Shown: positions 26,567 through 36,450, counted from the first letter of the stretch. The stretch: DNA of 64,000 nucleotides from Paraburkholderia lacunae (GCF_003353175.1 NZ_QHKS01000004.1:186001-250000); one strand, 5' to 3'. Numbers and translations are program-made. Notes: generated by a model from the sequence alone, not told the origin.

Positions 26567-28846
26567 TTAAAGCAGCGCAACCACCCGCACGTCGCCCTGC
26601 TCGGCCGATGCGACGACCTTGTCGCCGATGCGCCGGAACGTGATCGATACGGACGCATCGCCCACCCGCAAATCGCCGACTTCGAGCCAGTCGATACCTT
26701 CGGGGAGCATCGGCTGTTCGATCAGCACTTCGCGTTTGACCGCATCGATCGTGATGCCGAGACAGGCTTCGAGCATCATGAAGGGCGACCCCGCAGCCCA
26801 AGCCTGCGGCAGGCAGGCGACCGGATAGGCGGTGGGCGGCTCGCCGCGCCGCCGCGGGAAACCACAGAACAGCTCGGGCAGGCGCATGTCGAAATTGACT
26901 GCCGCCTGGAACAACGCCTGCAACAGCTTCACGGCCGACGCCTTGCCGCCGTAGCGCGACAGGCCGCGCGCGCAGAGCGCATTGTCATGCGGCCAGACCG
27001 AGCCGTTGTGATACGCCATCGGGTTGAAGCGCGACTGGCTCGCGGCCAGCGTGCGCACGCCCCAGCCGGTGTGGAACAGCGTCGAGTCGAGTGCGCGCAC
27101 CACGGCCTCGCCGCGTTCGCGCGCGGGCAGGCCGAAGGCCAGCAGATGCCCCGCATTCGACGCCATCACGCGGCACAGTTCGCCGTGCCCGTCGAGCGCA
27201 ATGCCGTAGAAGCCGGACTCCTCCATCCAGTACTTTTCTTCGACGCACTGGCGGATTTGCCTCGCGCGCTCCTTATAGCGCGCCGCCGGCTCGGCAAGGC
27301 CGCGCAGTCCGGCAAAATGGGCCATTGTGTCGAACGCCGCGCTTGCATACGCCTGCACTTCGACCAATGCAATCGGGCCGTCGGGAAAATGGCCGTCGGC
27401 GTGGAATACCGAATCGTGGCTGTCCTTCCAGCCCTGATTCGCGAGCCCGCCATCCGACTCGCGTTGATAGTCGAGCAGCCCGTAACGGTTCTTGTCGCAG
27501 ACGCCCGCGACCCACTGCGCCGCGCGTTCGAGCGCCGGCCACAATTCGTCGATCAGCGCGAGGTCGCCCGTGCGCGCCGCGTAGGCGCCGGCCAGCACGA
27601 TGAAGAGCGGCGTGGTGTCGACGCCGCCGTAGTACAGCGCGAATGGCACCTCGCCGGTAGCGGCCATTTCGCTCTTGCGCATCTCGTGCATGATCTTGCC
27701 GGGCGCGGCGTCGCGAAACGGTGAATTCTCGCGCGCCTGGTGCTCGGCGAGAAAACGCAGCACGCCGGCTGCCAATTGCGGTTGCAGCCACAGCGTTTGC
27801 AACGACGTGATCACCGCGTCACGGCCAAACGGGGTCGAGAACCATGGAATGCCGGCATACGGATACGGGCCGGTGGCCAGATCGGTGGTCAGCAGACCGA
27901 GGTCGGCGAGCGAGCGGTCTATCCACGCATTGAACAGCGGATTGCTCGAACGGACGCGCGCGGTAGCGCGGCGCCGTTCGCGCATCACGAGGTGGGCGTC
28001 GACCAGCGCGGCGCGCACCGCGGCGCGGCCGACACGCGGGCGCTCCGCGTCGATTTGCGAAAGATGGGCTTCGCTCAATGAGTGCGTCGGCTTCGACACG
28101 GCCATCCCCGGCTTGTCCGTTTGCGCGACGACGTCCACCGCGACCGACAGATAGATCGACACACACGCTTGCGCCGGCAGCTTCACCGTGTAGTCGGCGC
28201 GGTCGGCGAACAGCTTGTCCGGCCGCGGTGCGAAGGCGATCTGCACATTGCGCGCCACGCCGTCAAGGCCGATGTAGCCGAGCATCACCTCGTGGTTTTC
28301 GACGCGCGCCGGTTCGACGCGCCCCTGTTTATCGCGCTTGAGGCCGCGCACTTCGAACATGTCGCGGAAGTCGCTGACGAAGGAGATCGACAGCGGCAGG
28401 ATGGCGTCGCTCGTGCCGTAGTTGGTGAGTTCGATGGCTTCGTTGAGAACGGTGCCGGACAGCACACGCACGCGCTCGACGTGGATCACGCCTTCGGGGG
28501 TGCTGTCGCCGCCGAGCGGCGGCAAGGGACGATTCGTGAGATGCGCGGTGAACGAAGTGTTGTCGCTGCTGACGCTGCCCGACAACAGTGACGGCGCGCG
28601 GCCGCCGAAGGTGAGGCGCAGTTGCGAGAGAACGCGGGTGTCGTTGACGAAGAGGCCGTCGTCGTGGCCGGTGATATCGCCGAGGGGGTCATTGACGATG
28701 AAGGTGTCGCCAGACTTCAGCACGTGCTGGGTGGCGCTCGCCACGTTCAGGTTTTCCGTCGGGATGAATACGCCGTCCGGCTCGATATCCTGGTGGTCGA
28801 TGCCGCCCGAGTGGGATAGGCCGCCGAGGGCTTCTGGCTGCTGCAT
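26567..28846 (-). CDS. Glycogen-debranching-type glycosidase (amylo-alpha-1,6-glucosidase family)
   Basis: 759 residues from the ATG at MQQPEALGG, which has AGGAGCG upstream. The N-terminal domain (~25-230) is of the bacterial GDE N-terminal type (SGDTFIVNDPLGDITGH, DGLFVNDTRVLSQLRL). The C-terminal half is an (alpha/alpha)6 catalytic barrel with IPWFSTPFGRDAVIT, NSPFRDAAPGKIMHE and YHNGSVWPHDNAL. Expected to hydrolyse alpha-1,6 branch points of alpha-glucans or related glycosides in the cytoplasm. No other glycogen genes are adjacent, so the actual substrate is open. Confidence 0.85.
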   Translation of the reverse strand: MQQPEALGGLSHSGGIDHQDIEPDGVFIPTENLNVASATQHVLKSGDTFIVNDPLGDITGHDDGLFVNDTRVLSQLRLTFGGRAPSLLSGSVSSDNTSFTAHLTNRPLPPLGGDSTPEGVIHVERVRVLSGTVLNEAIELTNYGTSDAILPLSISFVSDFRDMFEVRGLKRDKQGRVEPARVENHEVMLGYIGLDGVARNVQIAFAPRPDKLFADRADYTVKLPAQACVSIYLSVAVDVVAQTDKPGMAVSKPTHSLSEAHLSQIDAERPRVGRAAVRAALVDAHLVMRERRRATARVRSSNPLFNAWIDRSLADLGLLTTDLATGPYPYAGIPWFSTPFGRDAVITSLQTLWLQPQLAAGVLRFLAEHQARENSPFRDAAPGKIMHEMRKSEMAATGEVPFALYYGGVDTTPLFIVLAGAYAARTGDLALIDELWPALERAAQWVAGVCDKNRYGLLDYQRESDGGLANQGWKDSHDSVFHADGHFPDGPIALVEVQAYASAAFDTMAHFAGLRGLAEPAARYKERARQIRQCVEEKYWMEESGFYGIALDGHGELCRVMASNAGHLLAFGLPARERGEAVVRALDSTLFHTGWGVRTLAASQSRFNPMAYHNGSVWPHDNALCARGLSRYGGKASAVKLLQALFQAAVNFDMRLPELFCGFPRRRGEPPTAYPVACLPQAWAAGSPFMMLEACLGITIDAVKREVLIEQPMLPEGIDWLEVGDLRVGDASVSITFRRIGDKVVASAEQGDVRVVALL

Positions 28847-29361
28847 CAGGGTCGCTCCTGTGAGGTTCGCTTTCGGGTTCCTGCTGTCGCTTCCGATTGT
28901 AGAAGGTCTGCGGGTGTCAGACGAACTTAACACATTGGAGTTTCAGTTTTTTTCGTGGCATGGGAGATGCAGGCGGTTTTGCTTTTTTTTTGCCTTTGGC
29001 GGCGGCAATTGTGGTTTGCCTGCGGTGGTGGTCTTTGCTTGATTATTTGCCTGCGCGGCGCTTCTTATGGCTGTTTGCCTACGGTGTTGGTCTTGGCTTT
29101 TTTTGCCTGTGCGGCGCTTATGGTGGTGCTGCCTGCGGTGGTGGTCTTTCCTTGATTGATTGCCTTCGCGGCGCTTATGTTCGTGCTGCCTGCGGCGTTG
29201 GCCTTTCCTTGTTTTCTTTGTGGTCTATTAGCTTTCCCCCTGTGCGGGGGAGCACGAACATAAGTGCCACACAGGCACAAAAACCAAGACCAACGCCGCA
29301 GGCATACAGACAACAAGCGCCGCGCAGGCAAAAACCCACCTCACTCGCTACGCGCAAAAAA
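28847..29361. repeat. Mosaic intergenic repeat with inverted end
   Basis: Four direct units of ~54-59 bp begin with TGCC at 29017, 29076, 29130 and 29187; each carries TGCCTGCGG(C/T)G(G/T)TGG and most a later GCGGCGCTTATG. A CCCCC-TGTGC-GGGGG hairpin (29236-29250) follows, then an inverted copy to about 29335; TTATGTTCGTGC (29175-29186) pairs with GCACGAACATAA (29252-29263). The open frames across it are Gly/Cys/Leu-rich and lack start signals. It separates the debranching enzyme from the 3' end of gltA and could end transcription. Confidence 0.75.
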
Positions 29362-30660
29362 TCACCGTTTGGCGACCGGCTTGGCCTCGCGCGGACCCTC
29401 ACCAACAAACAATTGCCGCGGGCGGCCAATCTTCTGCTCAGGATCGGCAATCATTTCGTTCCACTGCGCAATCCAGCCGACCGTACGCGCCATCGCGAAG
29501 ATACACGTGAACATCGAGGTCGGAATGCCCAGCGCGCGCTGCACGATGCCCGAGTAGAAGTCGACGTTCGGGTACAGCTTGCGCGACACGAAGTATTCGT
29601 CTTCCAGTGCGATCTTTTCCAGCGCCATGGCCAGCTTGAACAGCGGGTCGTCGTGCAGGCCCAGCTCTTCCAGCACTTCATGGCAGGTTTCGCGCATCAG
29701 CTTCGCACGCGGATCGTAGTTCTTGTAGACGCGGTGACCGAAGCCCATCAGCTTCACGCCGGAGTTCTTGTCCTTCACCTTCGCAATGAACTCGGGAATG
29801 TGGTCGACCGAACCAATCTCTTCCAGCATGCTCAGCGCCGCTTCATTCGCGCCGCCATGCGCCGGCCCCCACAGGCAAGCAATCCCTGCGGCAATACAGG
29901 CAAACGGATTCGCACCCGACGACCCGGCGAGACGCACCGTCGAAGTCGATGCATTCTGCTCGTGGTCGGCATGCAGGATCAGGATGCGGTCGAGCGCGCG
30001 CACCAGCACGTCGTTGACCTTGTACTCCTCGGCAGGATTGGCAAACATCATTCGCATGAAATTCGCGCTGTACGACAGATCGTTCTTCGGATACACGAAC
30101 GGCTGACCCACGGTGTATTTGTAGGCCATCGCCACCAGCGTCGGCAGCTTCGCGATCATGCGGATCGCGGATACTTCGCGGTGCTGCGGATTATTGATGT
30201 CCAGCGAGTCGTGATAGAACGCCGACAGCGCGCCGACTGCGGCGACCAGAATCGCCATCGGGTGCGCGTCGCGGCGGAAGCCGCGGAAGAAGAAGTGCAT
30301 CTGCTCGTGCACCATCGTGTGCTGCGTGACGGTGTTGACGAACTCTTCATTCTGCTGCGCGTTCGGCAGTTCGCCCTTTAGCAGCAGATAACAGGTTTCG
30401 AGGAAATCGGCGTTTTGCGCCAGATTGTCGATCGGGTAGCCGCGGTACAGCAGCTCGCCTTCGTCACCGTCGATATACGTGATTTCGGAATTGCAGGCCG
30501 CCGTCGACATGAAACCCGGGTCGTACGTGAACTTGCCCGTCTGCCCATACAGTTTGCGGATGTCGATCACATCCGGTCCGAGCGTGCCCTGATAAATCGG
30601 CAAATCAATCGTCTGGTCGCTGTCGGAAAAGCTCAGCGTCGCGTGTGTCTTCGAGTTCAT
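29362..30660 (-). CDS. gltA: Type II citrate synthase
   Basis: 432 residues, typical of the hexameric NADH-sensitive type. Catalytic residues are His268 ([11 protein letters not shown]), His309 ([12 protein letters not shown]) and Asp367 (NVDFYSG), a few residues offset from E. coli His264/His305/Asp362. Condenses acetyl-CoA and oxaloacetate in the TCA cycle, cytoplasm. The N-terminal domain with [20 protein letters not shown] is intact. In many Burkholderia gltA sits beside sdhCDAB; no sdh genes flank it here. Confidence 0.97.
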   Translation of the reverse strand: MNSKTHATLSFSDSDQTIDLPIYQGTLGPDVIDIRKLYGQTGKFTYDPGFMSTAACNSEITYIDGDEGELLYRGYPIDNLAQNADFLETCYLLLKGELPNAQQNEEFVNTVTQHTMVHEQMHFFFRGFRRDAHPMAILVAAVGALSAFYHDSLDINNPQHREVSAIRMIAKLPTLVAMAYKYTVGQPFVYPKNDLSYSANFMRMMFANPAEEYKVNDVLVRALDRILILHADHEQNASTSTVRLAGSSGANPFACIAAGIACLWGPAHGGANEAALSMLEEIGSVDHIPEFIAKVKDKNSGVKLMGFGHRVYKNYDPRAKLMRETCHEVLEELGLHDDPLFKLAMALEKIALEDEYFVSRKLYPNVDFYSGIVQRALGIPTSMFTCIFAMARTVGWIAQWNEMIADPEQKIGRPRQLFVGEGPREAKPVAKR

Positions 30661-31075
30661 CTACACGTTTCCTTTTACATGCACATCGCACACATGCCGG
30701 CATGCTCGATCATCGCGCTTGCGTGTTTAGGCATGCTCAGGCTCCGCTTCGCATTCTACGGTTCGATCAGGCATTGATTGCGGCGATTGACGGCAACAAT
30801 CCATCTCGGCTGGCGCAACATTCGTTGCCTGACGTGGCCGCAAAGCTCCCTGAGGACGCCGCGCGAACATGCACTATGTGCCAACCGCCCAATGGCAGCC
30901 AAATGAAAGCTGGTGCGCCTGGTGCAACAATGTTTTGCTTCAGACGGGCAGCACAAGCACGGCGGCTCTGCGATACTGAATGCGTGCTTTGCCTCCCCTG
31001 CAAGCACATCGCTGTCTTTGGCCCGCCTTCCTACGGCGGGCCTTTTTAATCAGCCAGAACAACAGGAAGGACCAG
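30661..31075. other. Intergenic region ending in an orphan rho-independent terminator
   Basis: 415 bp holding the gltA leader and no convincing protein gene. It ends in a plus-strand terminator (31021-31047) that follows no plus-strand gene, so a small RNA or a leader transcript may run through the right half. A clear promoter was not found. Confidence 0.45.
31021..31047 (+). terminator. Rho-independent terminator
   Basis: Hairpin GCCCGCC...GGCGGGC with a 7-base loop followed by CTTTTT. The T-run is only on the plus strand, so it stops rightward transcription, 29 bp before the next ATG. Confidence 0.8.
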
Positions 31076-31477
31076 ATGAACGCCTCGCTCGAAACGCTGT
31101 TTCCGGATCATGTCCACAACGAAGACAGCATCGTCTCCGCACTGAACCATCAGGACATCGTCGTTGCCTTGTCGTCGGCGCTGAAGACGCAAAACGTCGC
31201 GGTGCTGCATATGCTCTACCCGCGTACCGACGCACGCACCCATCGCAGTCTCGATACATTGGTGAACGTATTGCATGGTCACGGTCTGCATCAAGTCGCG
31301 GACCTGATTGCACAAGAGGCGCATTACCTGCTGTTCAAGGACCCTGTCAAGGCGTGGAAAGCGTTCCACGAGATTCGCAACGACTCGCTCGCGATCGGCG
31401 TGCATCTGTATTACCACGGCCTAGTCGGCGAAGCCGCGGAACGCGCACTCGATACCGACGCGCATCGCAAGGCCTGA
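31076..31477 (+). CDS. Hypothetical protein, 133 residues
   Basis: ATG preceded by AGGAAGG. Mostly helical, with a His-rich character (DHVHNED, HGHGLHQVADLIAQEAHYLL, VHLYYHGLVGEAAERAL); no signal peptide or membrane helix. I do not recognise the family. It sits between gltA and an alpha/beta hydrolase, and the terminator just upstream means it needs its own promoter or read-through. A good ribosome site and normal codon use suggest it is real. Confidence 0.7.
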   Translation: MNASLETLFPDHVHNEDSIVSALNHQDIVVALSSALKTQNVAVLHMLYPRTDARTHRSLDTLVNVLHGHGLHQVADLIAQEAHYLLFKDPVKAWKAFHEIRNDSLAIGVHLYYHGLVGEAAERALDTDAHRKA

Positions 31478-31516
31478 GCTTCATCGGTACTGAGCCGGGC
31501 GCCGCCCCGCTCGGGC

Positions 31517-32377
31517 TCATCGCACGCGCATGGCGCGAATGAATTCGTCGACATAGCGGTTGAACGCGGCCGGATGCGCGAGATTCATTCCGTGCGACGC
31601 GCCGCGCACCGTTTCGCGGCGCGCATCCGGCAACCACGCTTGCAGGGCGGTCGCCGTACGGCGGAACATGTCCGGGCTCTTTTCGCCATCGATGAGCAGC
31701 ACCGGGCAGCGTATTCCGGCGGCTTCCTCGGGCACATACGCGGGCAGCGGGTCGCGGAACTGGCGTGCGAGCGTGTGCGCGTTGTCGGTCGCCATTCTGC
31801 GAAAGCCCGGCGTGCTCATCGCCCAGAAACCGGGCCGGCTCACCGAATCGACGAACAGCTGCAAGCCGGCGTCCACCTCACCCTCTTCGATCAGTTGCGC
31901 GGCTTTGGCGCGCAACGCGTTGACCGTCTCCGGCAATTGCGCGGGCGGCCGCCCGGCAATCTGCAACGGGCCGCCCGGATCGGCGAGCGTCAAGGTGCGC
32001 ACCCATTCCCGATGGCGTCGCGCGAAATGATAGGCGACGCAACCGCCGCGCGAATGACCGACCACGTGCGCCGGACCGGCACCGAAACGGTCGATGAACT
32101 CGGCCACTTCGTCCGCATGCCGGCTCCAGCTGAACGGCAGCCCGGGCTCGGTATCGGTCACCGGCCAGTAGTGCGTGAGACTCACCGCGACCGAGCGGTA
32201 ATGCCTCGAAAGGCCGGCGAGTTGCGGCTGCCAATAGCGGTAGTCGCATAGCGAGCCGTGCACGAACAGCAGCAGTTCGCCTTCGCCGTTTTCGACGTAA
32301 GGCATGCGCAAACCGCTTTGCAGTTCGATAAAGGACGGGGACGAAGCGGAAACAGGTTGATTCACAGGTGGATTCAC
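31517..32377 (-). CDS. Alpha/beta hydrolase
   Basis: 286 residues. Oxyanion motif LLLFVHGSLCDYRYW, nucleophile Ser109 in GHSRGGC, acid in VLLIDGEKSPDMF and His in GASHGMNLAHP complete the triad. Similar to small-molecule esterase/haloperoxidase-like hydrolases. No signal peptide. The substrate is not predictable; converges on the 133-residue gene. Confidence 0.88.
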   Translation of the reverse strand: MNPPVNQPVSASSPSFIELQSGLRMPYVENGEGELLLFVHGSLCDYRYWQPQLAGLSRHYRSVAVSLTHYWPVTDTEPGLPFSWSRHADEVAEFIDRFGAGPAHVVGHSRGGCVAYHFARRHREWVRTLTLADPGGPLQIAGRPPAQLPETVNALRAKAAQLIEEGEVDAGLQLFVDSVSRPGFWAMSTPGFRRMATDNAHTLARQFRDPLPAYVPEEAAGIRCPVLLIDGEKSPDMFRRTATALQAWLPDARRETVRGASHGMNLAHPAAFNRYVDEFIRAMRVR

Positions 32378-32561
32378 GGACCGCGCGGCAACGTCTGAAG
32401 GCGACGGCGCCAGCGCCGGCTCGAAAAGATCGGGGAAAGAAAAAGAAAGCGAGCTTGCGTCCCGGCAAATGGGACGCGTCGCGTATTGTCACATAGGCGC
32501 GAAATGCGCGCCGGAGCTTACGCCACAGGACCGGCGCTGAATTCGCCGCGTCACTCGCGCG

Positions 32562-33614
32562 TCACGCGTAGGCGCTATCGTCCAGCAAACCGGCGGCGGC
32601 AGCAGCGGCCGCGCCGCGCACCGCACACGTCAGCGGTTCGTCGGCGACGCGGACGTCGAGCCCCAGTTCGTTGGTCAGCCGCCGGCTCAGGTTGGCGAGC
32701 AGCGCGCCGCCGCCGGTCAGCACGATGCCGCTATGCGCGATATCGGTCACCAGCTCGGCCGGCGCCGTTTCGAGCGCGCGCTTCACCGCGCCGATCACCT
32801 GCCGCAGCGGGCCGTCGATCGCGTCGGCAATATCGTGGTTGCTCAGTTGAACCGTGCGCGGCAGGCCGTCGTCGACGCTGCGCCCGGTGGCGTTCATATG
32901 CTCCATCGGCACGTCGCGCACGGCCGAACCGATGCTTTTCTTCACGTGCTCGGCGGTTTGCTCGCCGAGCAGCACGCCGTACAGACTGCGCACATAACTG
33001 ACGATCGCCATATCGAAGCTGTCGCCGCCCACGCGGATCGAGCCGCTATACGCCGTGCCGCCCAGCGCGATCACACCGACTTCGGTGGTGCCGCCGCCAA
33101 TATCGACCACCATCGACCCGGTCGCCTCGGACACCGGCAGGCCCGCGCCGACCGCCGACGCCAGCGATTCGCCGATCAGGCTCACTTTCCACGCACCGGC
33201 CGCCACCGCCGCTTCCCGGATCGCGCGACGCTCGACGTGGGTTGCCCCCGCCGGCACGCACAGCGTGAAAGCAGCACGCCGGCTGAACAGAGGCCGCGGG
33301 CGCGCCATGTCGACGAATTGCCGGATCATGTGCTCGGCGGCCGAGAAATTGGCGATGACGCCGTGCCGCATCGGCCGCACGGCCTCGAGATTACGCGGCG
33401 CGCGGCCGAGCAATTGCCGGGCCTCGGTGCCGACCGCGGCCACGCGTATCTGCCCGGCGGCGGGCTGTTTCTCGAAACAGACGACCGACGGCTGATTCAG
33501 CACGATGCCGCCGTGGTCGGTATAGATCAGCGTATTGGCCGTGCCGAGGTCGACCGCCACGGTGTGGCGGAACAGGCGATCGAAAAGCGGGTAATGCGGC
33601 GTCGGTCTGGCCAT
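32562..33614 (-). CDS. MreB-family actin-like protein (solitary paralogue)
   Basis: 350 residues from the ATG at MARPTPHYPLFDRLF; the frame is open upstream but that part is not similar. Actin ATPase motifs are all present: phosphate 1 VAVDLGTANTLIY, connect 1 and phosphate 2 VVDIGGGTTEVGVIA, and adenosine motif IVLTGGGALLANL. MreB forms membrane-bound filaments that guide cell-wall synthesis. The normal mreB lies with mreC/mreD/mrdA; none of these flank this copy, so it is most likely a second paralogue with a specialised or auxiliary role. Confidence 0.88.
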   Translation of the reverse strand: MARPTPHYPLFDRLFRHTVAVDLGTANTLIYTDHGGIVLNQPSVVCFEKQPAAGQIRVAAVGTEARQLLGRAPRNLEAVRPMRHGVIANFSAAEHMIRQFVDMARPRPLFSRRAAFTLCVPAGATHVERRAIREAAVAAGAWKVSLIGESLASAVGAGLPVSEATGSMVVDIGGGTTEVGVIALGGTAYSGSIRVGGDSFDMAIVSYVRSLYGVLLGEQTAEHVKKSIGSAVRDVPMEHMNATGRSVDDGLPRTVQLSNHDIADAIDGPLRQVIGAVKRALETAPAELVTDIAHSGIVLTGGGALLANLSRRLTNELGLDVRVADEPLTCAVRGAAAAAAAGLLDDSAYA

Positions 33615-33811
33615 AGGAAGGCTCTGCTGTATCGTTATCCGCCCTTGCCGGGCAGTCTGGAAAATGCGCCCCCGGTCACCCGAGCCGCTCGGCACGTCCT
33701 GACGGGCGTTGCGCGGTCCGCGCGGCGGGGGTGATTCTCGTGCTAATGAGCAGTTAACGACAAGCAGATCAAATTCTTTAGACCGATTTTTCAATCAGGG
33801 CCGTGTCAGTC

Positions 33812-34465
33812 TTACGACACCTTGCCCAGCGCGCTCACCAACGCCTCGCGACCGAGTTCGACACCGTCGGCATTAATGGTGTGACCAATGCCGGGCAACA
33901 CGTAGGCGTCGACGCTATAGCCTGCGTTGCTGAAAGCATTGGCGGCATATTCCAGTTCGCGCACCGGGATCACTTCGTCTGCTTCGCCGTGCACCAGCGT
34001 GAGCGGCGTGGCGCTGTGCGCGACGATCGCCGAGCCGAGCCGGCCCGAATACGCGACGACGGCGGCTGCGCCTTCCGCGCTGGTCGCCACGTGATGCATC
34101 GACATGATCGAGCCTTGCGAGAAGCCCACCAGTGCAAGCCGGTCGAAAGGAAGCTGCCAGTGCGCCAGCTCGGCTTCGAGCATCCGCCGCAGCGCCGGAT
34201 AAGCGGCGGCGACGCGCGCCTCGCGGTTGCCTTCATCGACTTCGCGCAGGCTGAACCACTGACGCCCGCCAAAACCGCCGTCGAATTCTTCGCTGCCGTC
34301 GAGCGACACAAACGCGACATCCGGCAAGGACTCGCTCCAGATGTCCGCGAGCGGCATCAGATCGCGGGCATTGCTGCCGACGCCGTGCAGCACCACCACC
34401 AATGCCTTCGCAGGCGCCTTGGCCGGCGCGCGCCGCCACCCGTGTTCGAATTGCTCCCAGGCCAT
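33812..34465 (-). CDS. Phospholipase/carboxylesterase-type alpha/beta hydrolase
   Basis: 217 residues, length typical for the abhydrolase_2 family. HGVGSNARDLMPLADIW forms the oxyanion region; Ser116 in GFSQGSIMS, Asp in HGEADEVIPV and His in GIGHTIN make the triad. Cytoplasmic esterase acting on short acyl esters or lysophospholipids is expected. Single gene. Confidence 0.9.
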   Translation of the reverse strand: MAWEQFEHGWRRAPAKAPAKALVVVLHGVGSNARDLMPLADIWSESLPDVAFVSLDGSEEFDGGFGGRQWFSLREVDEGNREARVAAAYPALRRMLEAELAHWQLPFDRLALVGFSQGSIMSMHHVATSAEGAAAVVAYSGRLGSAIVAHSATPLTLVHGEADEVIPVRELEYAANAFSNAGYSVDAYVLPGIGHTINADGVELGREALVSALGKVS

Positions 34466-34872
34466 ATCGATTTCCTTTCTCCCGATGCTTCCAGTTCGTA
34501 TTTCCGCACGCGCGATGAGCTGCGCGGCGGCGTGTTGCCCCAGCCGCGAGGATACGCTGCCGGATGGCTTTGTGCCCGCGAGCCTGCCCGCGCCGGCTAC
34601 GTCTATGCGTGAATGCAGTTATGCTTTGCGAGCGTTCCACCTAGGCTTTGATTACGGCTTTGGTCACGGCTTTGGTCACGGCTTCGATCACGCTTACTGG
34701 CACGCTCCCGGACGGCGCGCGACAGCCCGCCTCGGCGCGAACAGCTTGCGCCGTGCCGGCCGCGCACCGTGGTCCCGCAACGTCCTTAGCTGCCCACTCG
34801 CTTGACTGACCGCCCGGCGCCGCGCGCGAGCGGCGCACGGAAGATCCGCCGATATTCTGTCCGGAGAATTGT
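34466..34872. other. Intergenic region with a 12-bp repeat
   Basis: 407 bp between two divergent genes. Apart from the tandem repeat at 34644-34691 and the leader of the exporter gene, I see no gene or clear promoter. Confidence 0.5.
34644..34691. repeat. 12-bp tandem repeat, four units
   Basis: Units GGCTTTGATTAC, GGCTTTGGTCAC (twice, identical) and GGCTTCGATCAC, contiguous. Confidence 0.85.
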
Positions 34873-36450
34873 TTGAGCCAGCCCACTTCCGCGCAAGCCG
34901 CCACACCGCCGGCACCACCGCCGCCGCTAAAAGGCGGCCAACTGGTTCTGGCGACCATCGCCGTCGCGCTCGCCACCTTCATGAACGTGCTCGACACGTC
35001 GATTGCGAACGTCGCGATCCCGACCATTTCGGGCAACCTCGGCGTTTCGGTCGACGAAGGCACATGGGTCATCACGGTGTTCGCCGCCGCCAACGCGGTG
35101 TCGATTCCGCTGACCGGCTGGCTCACGCAGCGCTTCGGCCAGGTGAAGCTGTTCGTTAGCGCGATTCTGATGTTCGTGCTGGCTTCGTGGCTGTGCGGCA
35201 TTGCGCCGACGCTGCCGATCCTGCTGATCGCGCGGGTCTTTCAGGGCGCCGTGGCAGGTCCGCTGATTCCGCTGTCGCAGGCCATTCTGCTCGGCTCGTA
35301 CCCGAAGGAGAAAGCGTCGACCGCGCTCTCGTTATGGGCCATGACGGCGACCGTCGGCCCGATTGCCGGCCCCGCGCTCGGCGGCTGGATCACCGATCGT
35401 TACAGCTGGTCGTGGATCTTCTACATCAACATTCCGGTCGGCATATTCGCGGCCGGCGTCACGTGGATGATCTACCGCAACCGCGAGTCCGCCACCCGCA
35501 GACCGCCGATCGACGTGATCGGCCTCGGCTTGCTGGTTGCCTGGGTCGCCTCGTTGCAGATCATGCTCGACAAGGGCAAGGACCTCGACTGGTTCTCGTC
35601 GCCGGTGATCGTGATCCTGGGCATCACGGCGCTCATCAGCTTTGCGTTTTTCCTTGTGTGGGAGCTGACCGAGGAGCATCCGATCGTCGATTTGCGGCTC
35701 TTCACGCAGCGTAATTTTCTCGGCGGCACGATTGCGATTTCGGTCGCGTACGGCGTGTTTTTCGGCAACCTGGTGCTGTTGCCGCAATGGATGCAGGAGT
35801 ATCTGAACTACCGTTCGGTGGATGCGGGTCTGGTCACCGCGCCGCTCGGCGTCTTCGCCGTGCTGCTCGCGCCGGTGATGGGCCGCGTGCTGCCGCGCTC
35901 CGACGCGCGTATCATCGCCACCCTCGCCTTTGTCGGCTTCGCGATCGTGTTCTATATGCGCTCGAAGTACGTGATCGAAATCGACACGTGGCACCTCGTG
36001 ATACCCACGCTGCTGCAAGGCATTCCGATGGCGCTGTTCTTCGTGCCGCTGACCTCGATCATTCTGTCCGGCCAGCCGCCGAACAGGATTCCGGCCGCTG
36101 CGGGCCTGTCGAATTTCGTGCGGGTGTTTTGCGGCGCGGTGGGCACCTCGGTCGCCGGCAACGAGTGGAACAACCGCACGGTGCTGCATCACGAGCGGCT
36201 CACCGAGCGCGCCACCGTCGACAACCCGCTGTTCAACCAGCAGATCGATTCGACCCAGTCGCTGCTGCATCTGAATACGCAATCGGCGCATGCGCTGTTC
36301 GACTTCACCGTGAACACGCAGGCCGCGATGATGGGCCTGAACGACATCTTTTATGTGTCGGCGATCATTTTCATTCTGATCATTCCGCTGATCTGGATTA
36401 CGCGGCCGGCCAAAGGCGGCGGCGGACCGGGTGCGGCGGGCGCGCACTGA
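34873..36450 (+). CDS. EmrB/QacA-type MFS exporter (DHA2, 14 helices), TTG start
   Basis: 525 residues. The start is TTG with GGAG eight bases upstream; no ATG precedes the first helix (LVLATIAVALATFMNVLDTS). Motif A-like GWLTQRFGQVKLF, motif C region VGPIAGPALGGWI and the motif D1-type NVLDTSIANVAIP are EmrB hallmarks. Proton-driven export of hydrophobic drugs. The usual EmrA membrane-fusion partner is absent here, so it may work alone or with a distant partner. Converges with an AraC regulator. Confidence 0.9.
   Translation: MSQPTSAQAATPPAPPPPLKGGQLVLATIAVALATFMNVLDTSIANVAIPTISGNLGVSVDEGTWVITVFAAANAVSIPLTGWLTQRFGQVKLFVSAILMFVLASWLCGIAPTLPILLIARVFQGAVAGPLIPLSQAILLGSYPKEKASTALSLWAMTATVGPIAGPALGGWITDRYSWSWIFYINIPVGIFAAGVTWMIYRNRESATRRPPIDVIGLGLLVAWVASLQIMLDKGKDLDWFSSPVIVILGITALISFAFFLVWELTEEHPIVDLRLFTQRNFLGGTIAISVAYGVFFGNLVLLPQWMQEYLNYRSVDAGLVTAPLGVFAVLLAPVMGRVLPRSDARIIATLAFVGFAIVFYMRSKYVIEIDTWHLVIPTLLQGIPMALFFVPLTSIILSGQPPNRIPAAAGLSNFVRVFCGAVGTSVAGNEWNNRTVLHHERLTERATVDNPLFNQQIDSTQSLLHLNTQSAHALFDFTVNTQAAMMGLNDIFYVSAIIFILIIPLIWITRPAKGGGGPGAAGAH

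Noticed and set aside
29017..29335. CRISPR array
   Set aside because: Units are adjacent variants of 54-59 bp with no unique spacers of constant length, and no cas genes.
28960..30381. 473-codon plus frame over the repeats and gltA
   Set aside because: Antisense to gltA; the N-terminal part is only translated repeat.
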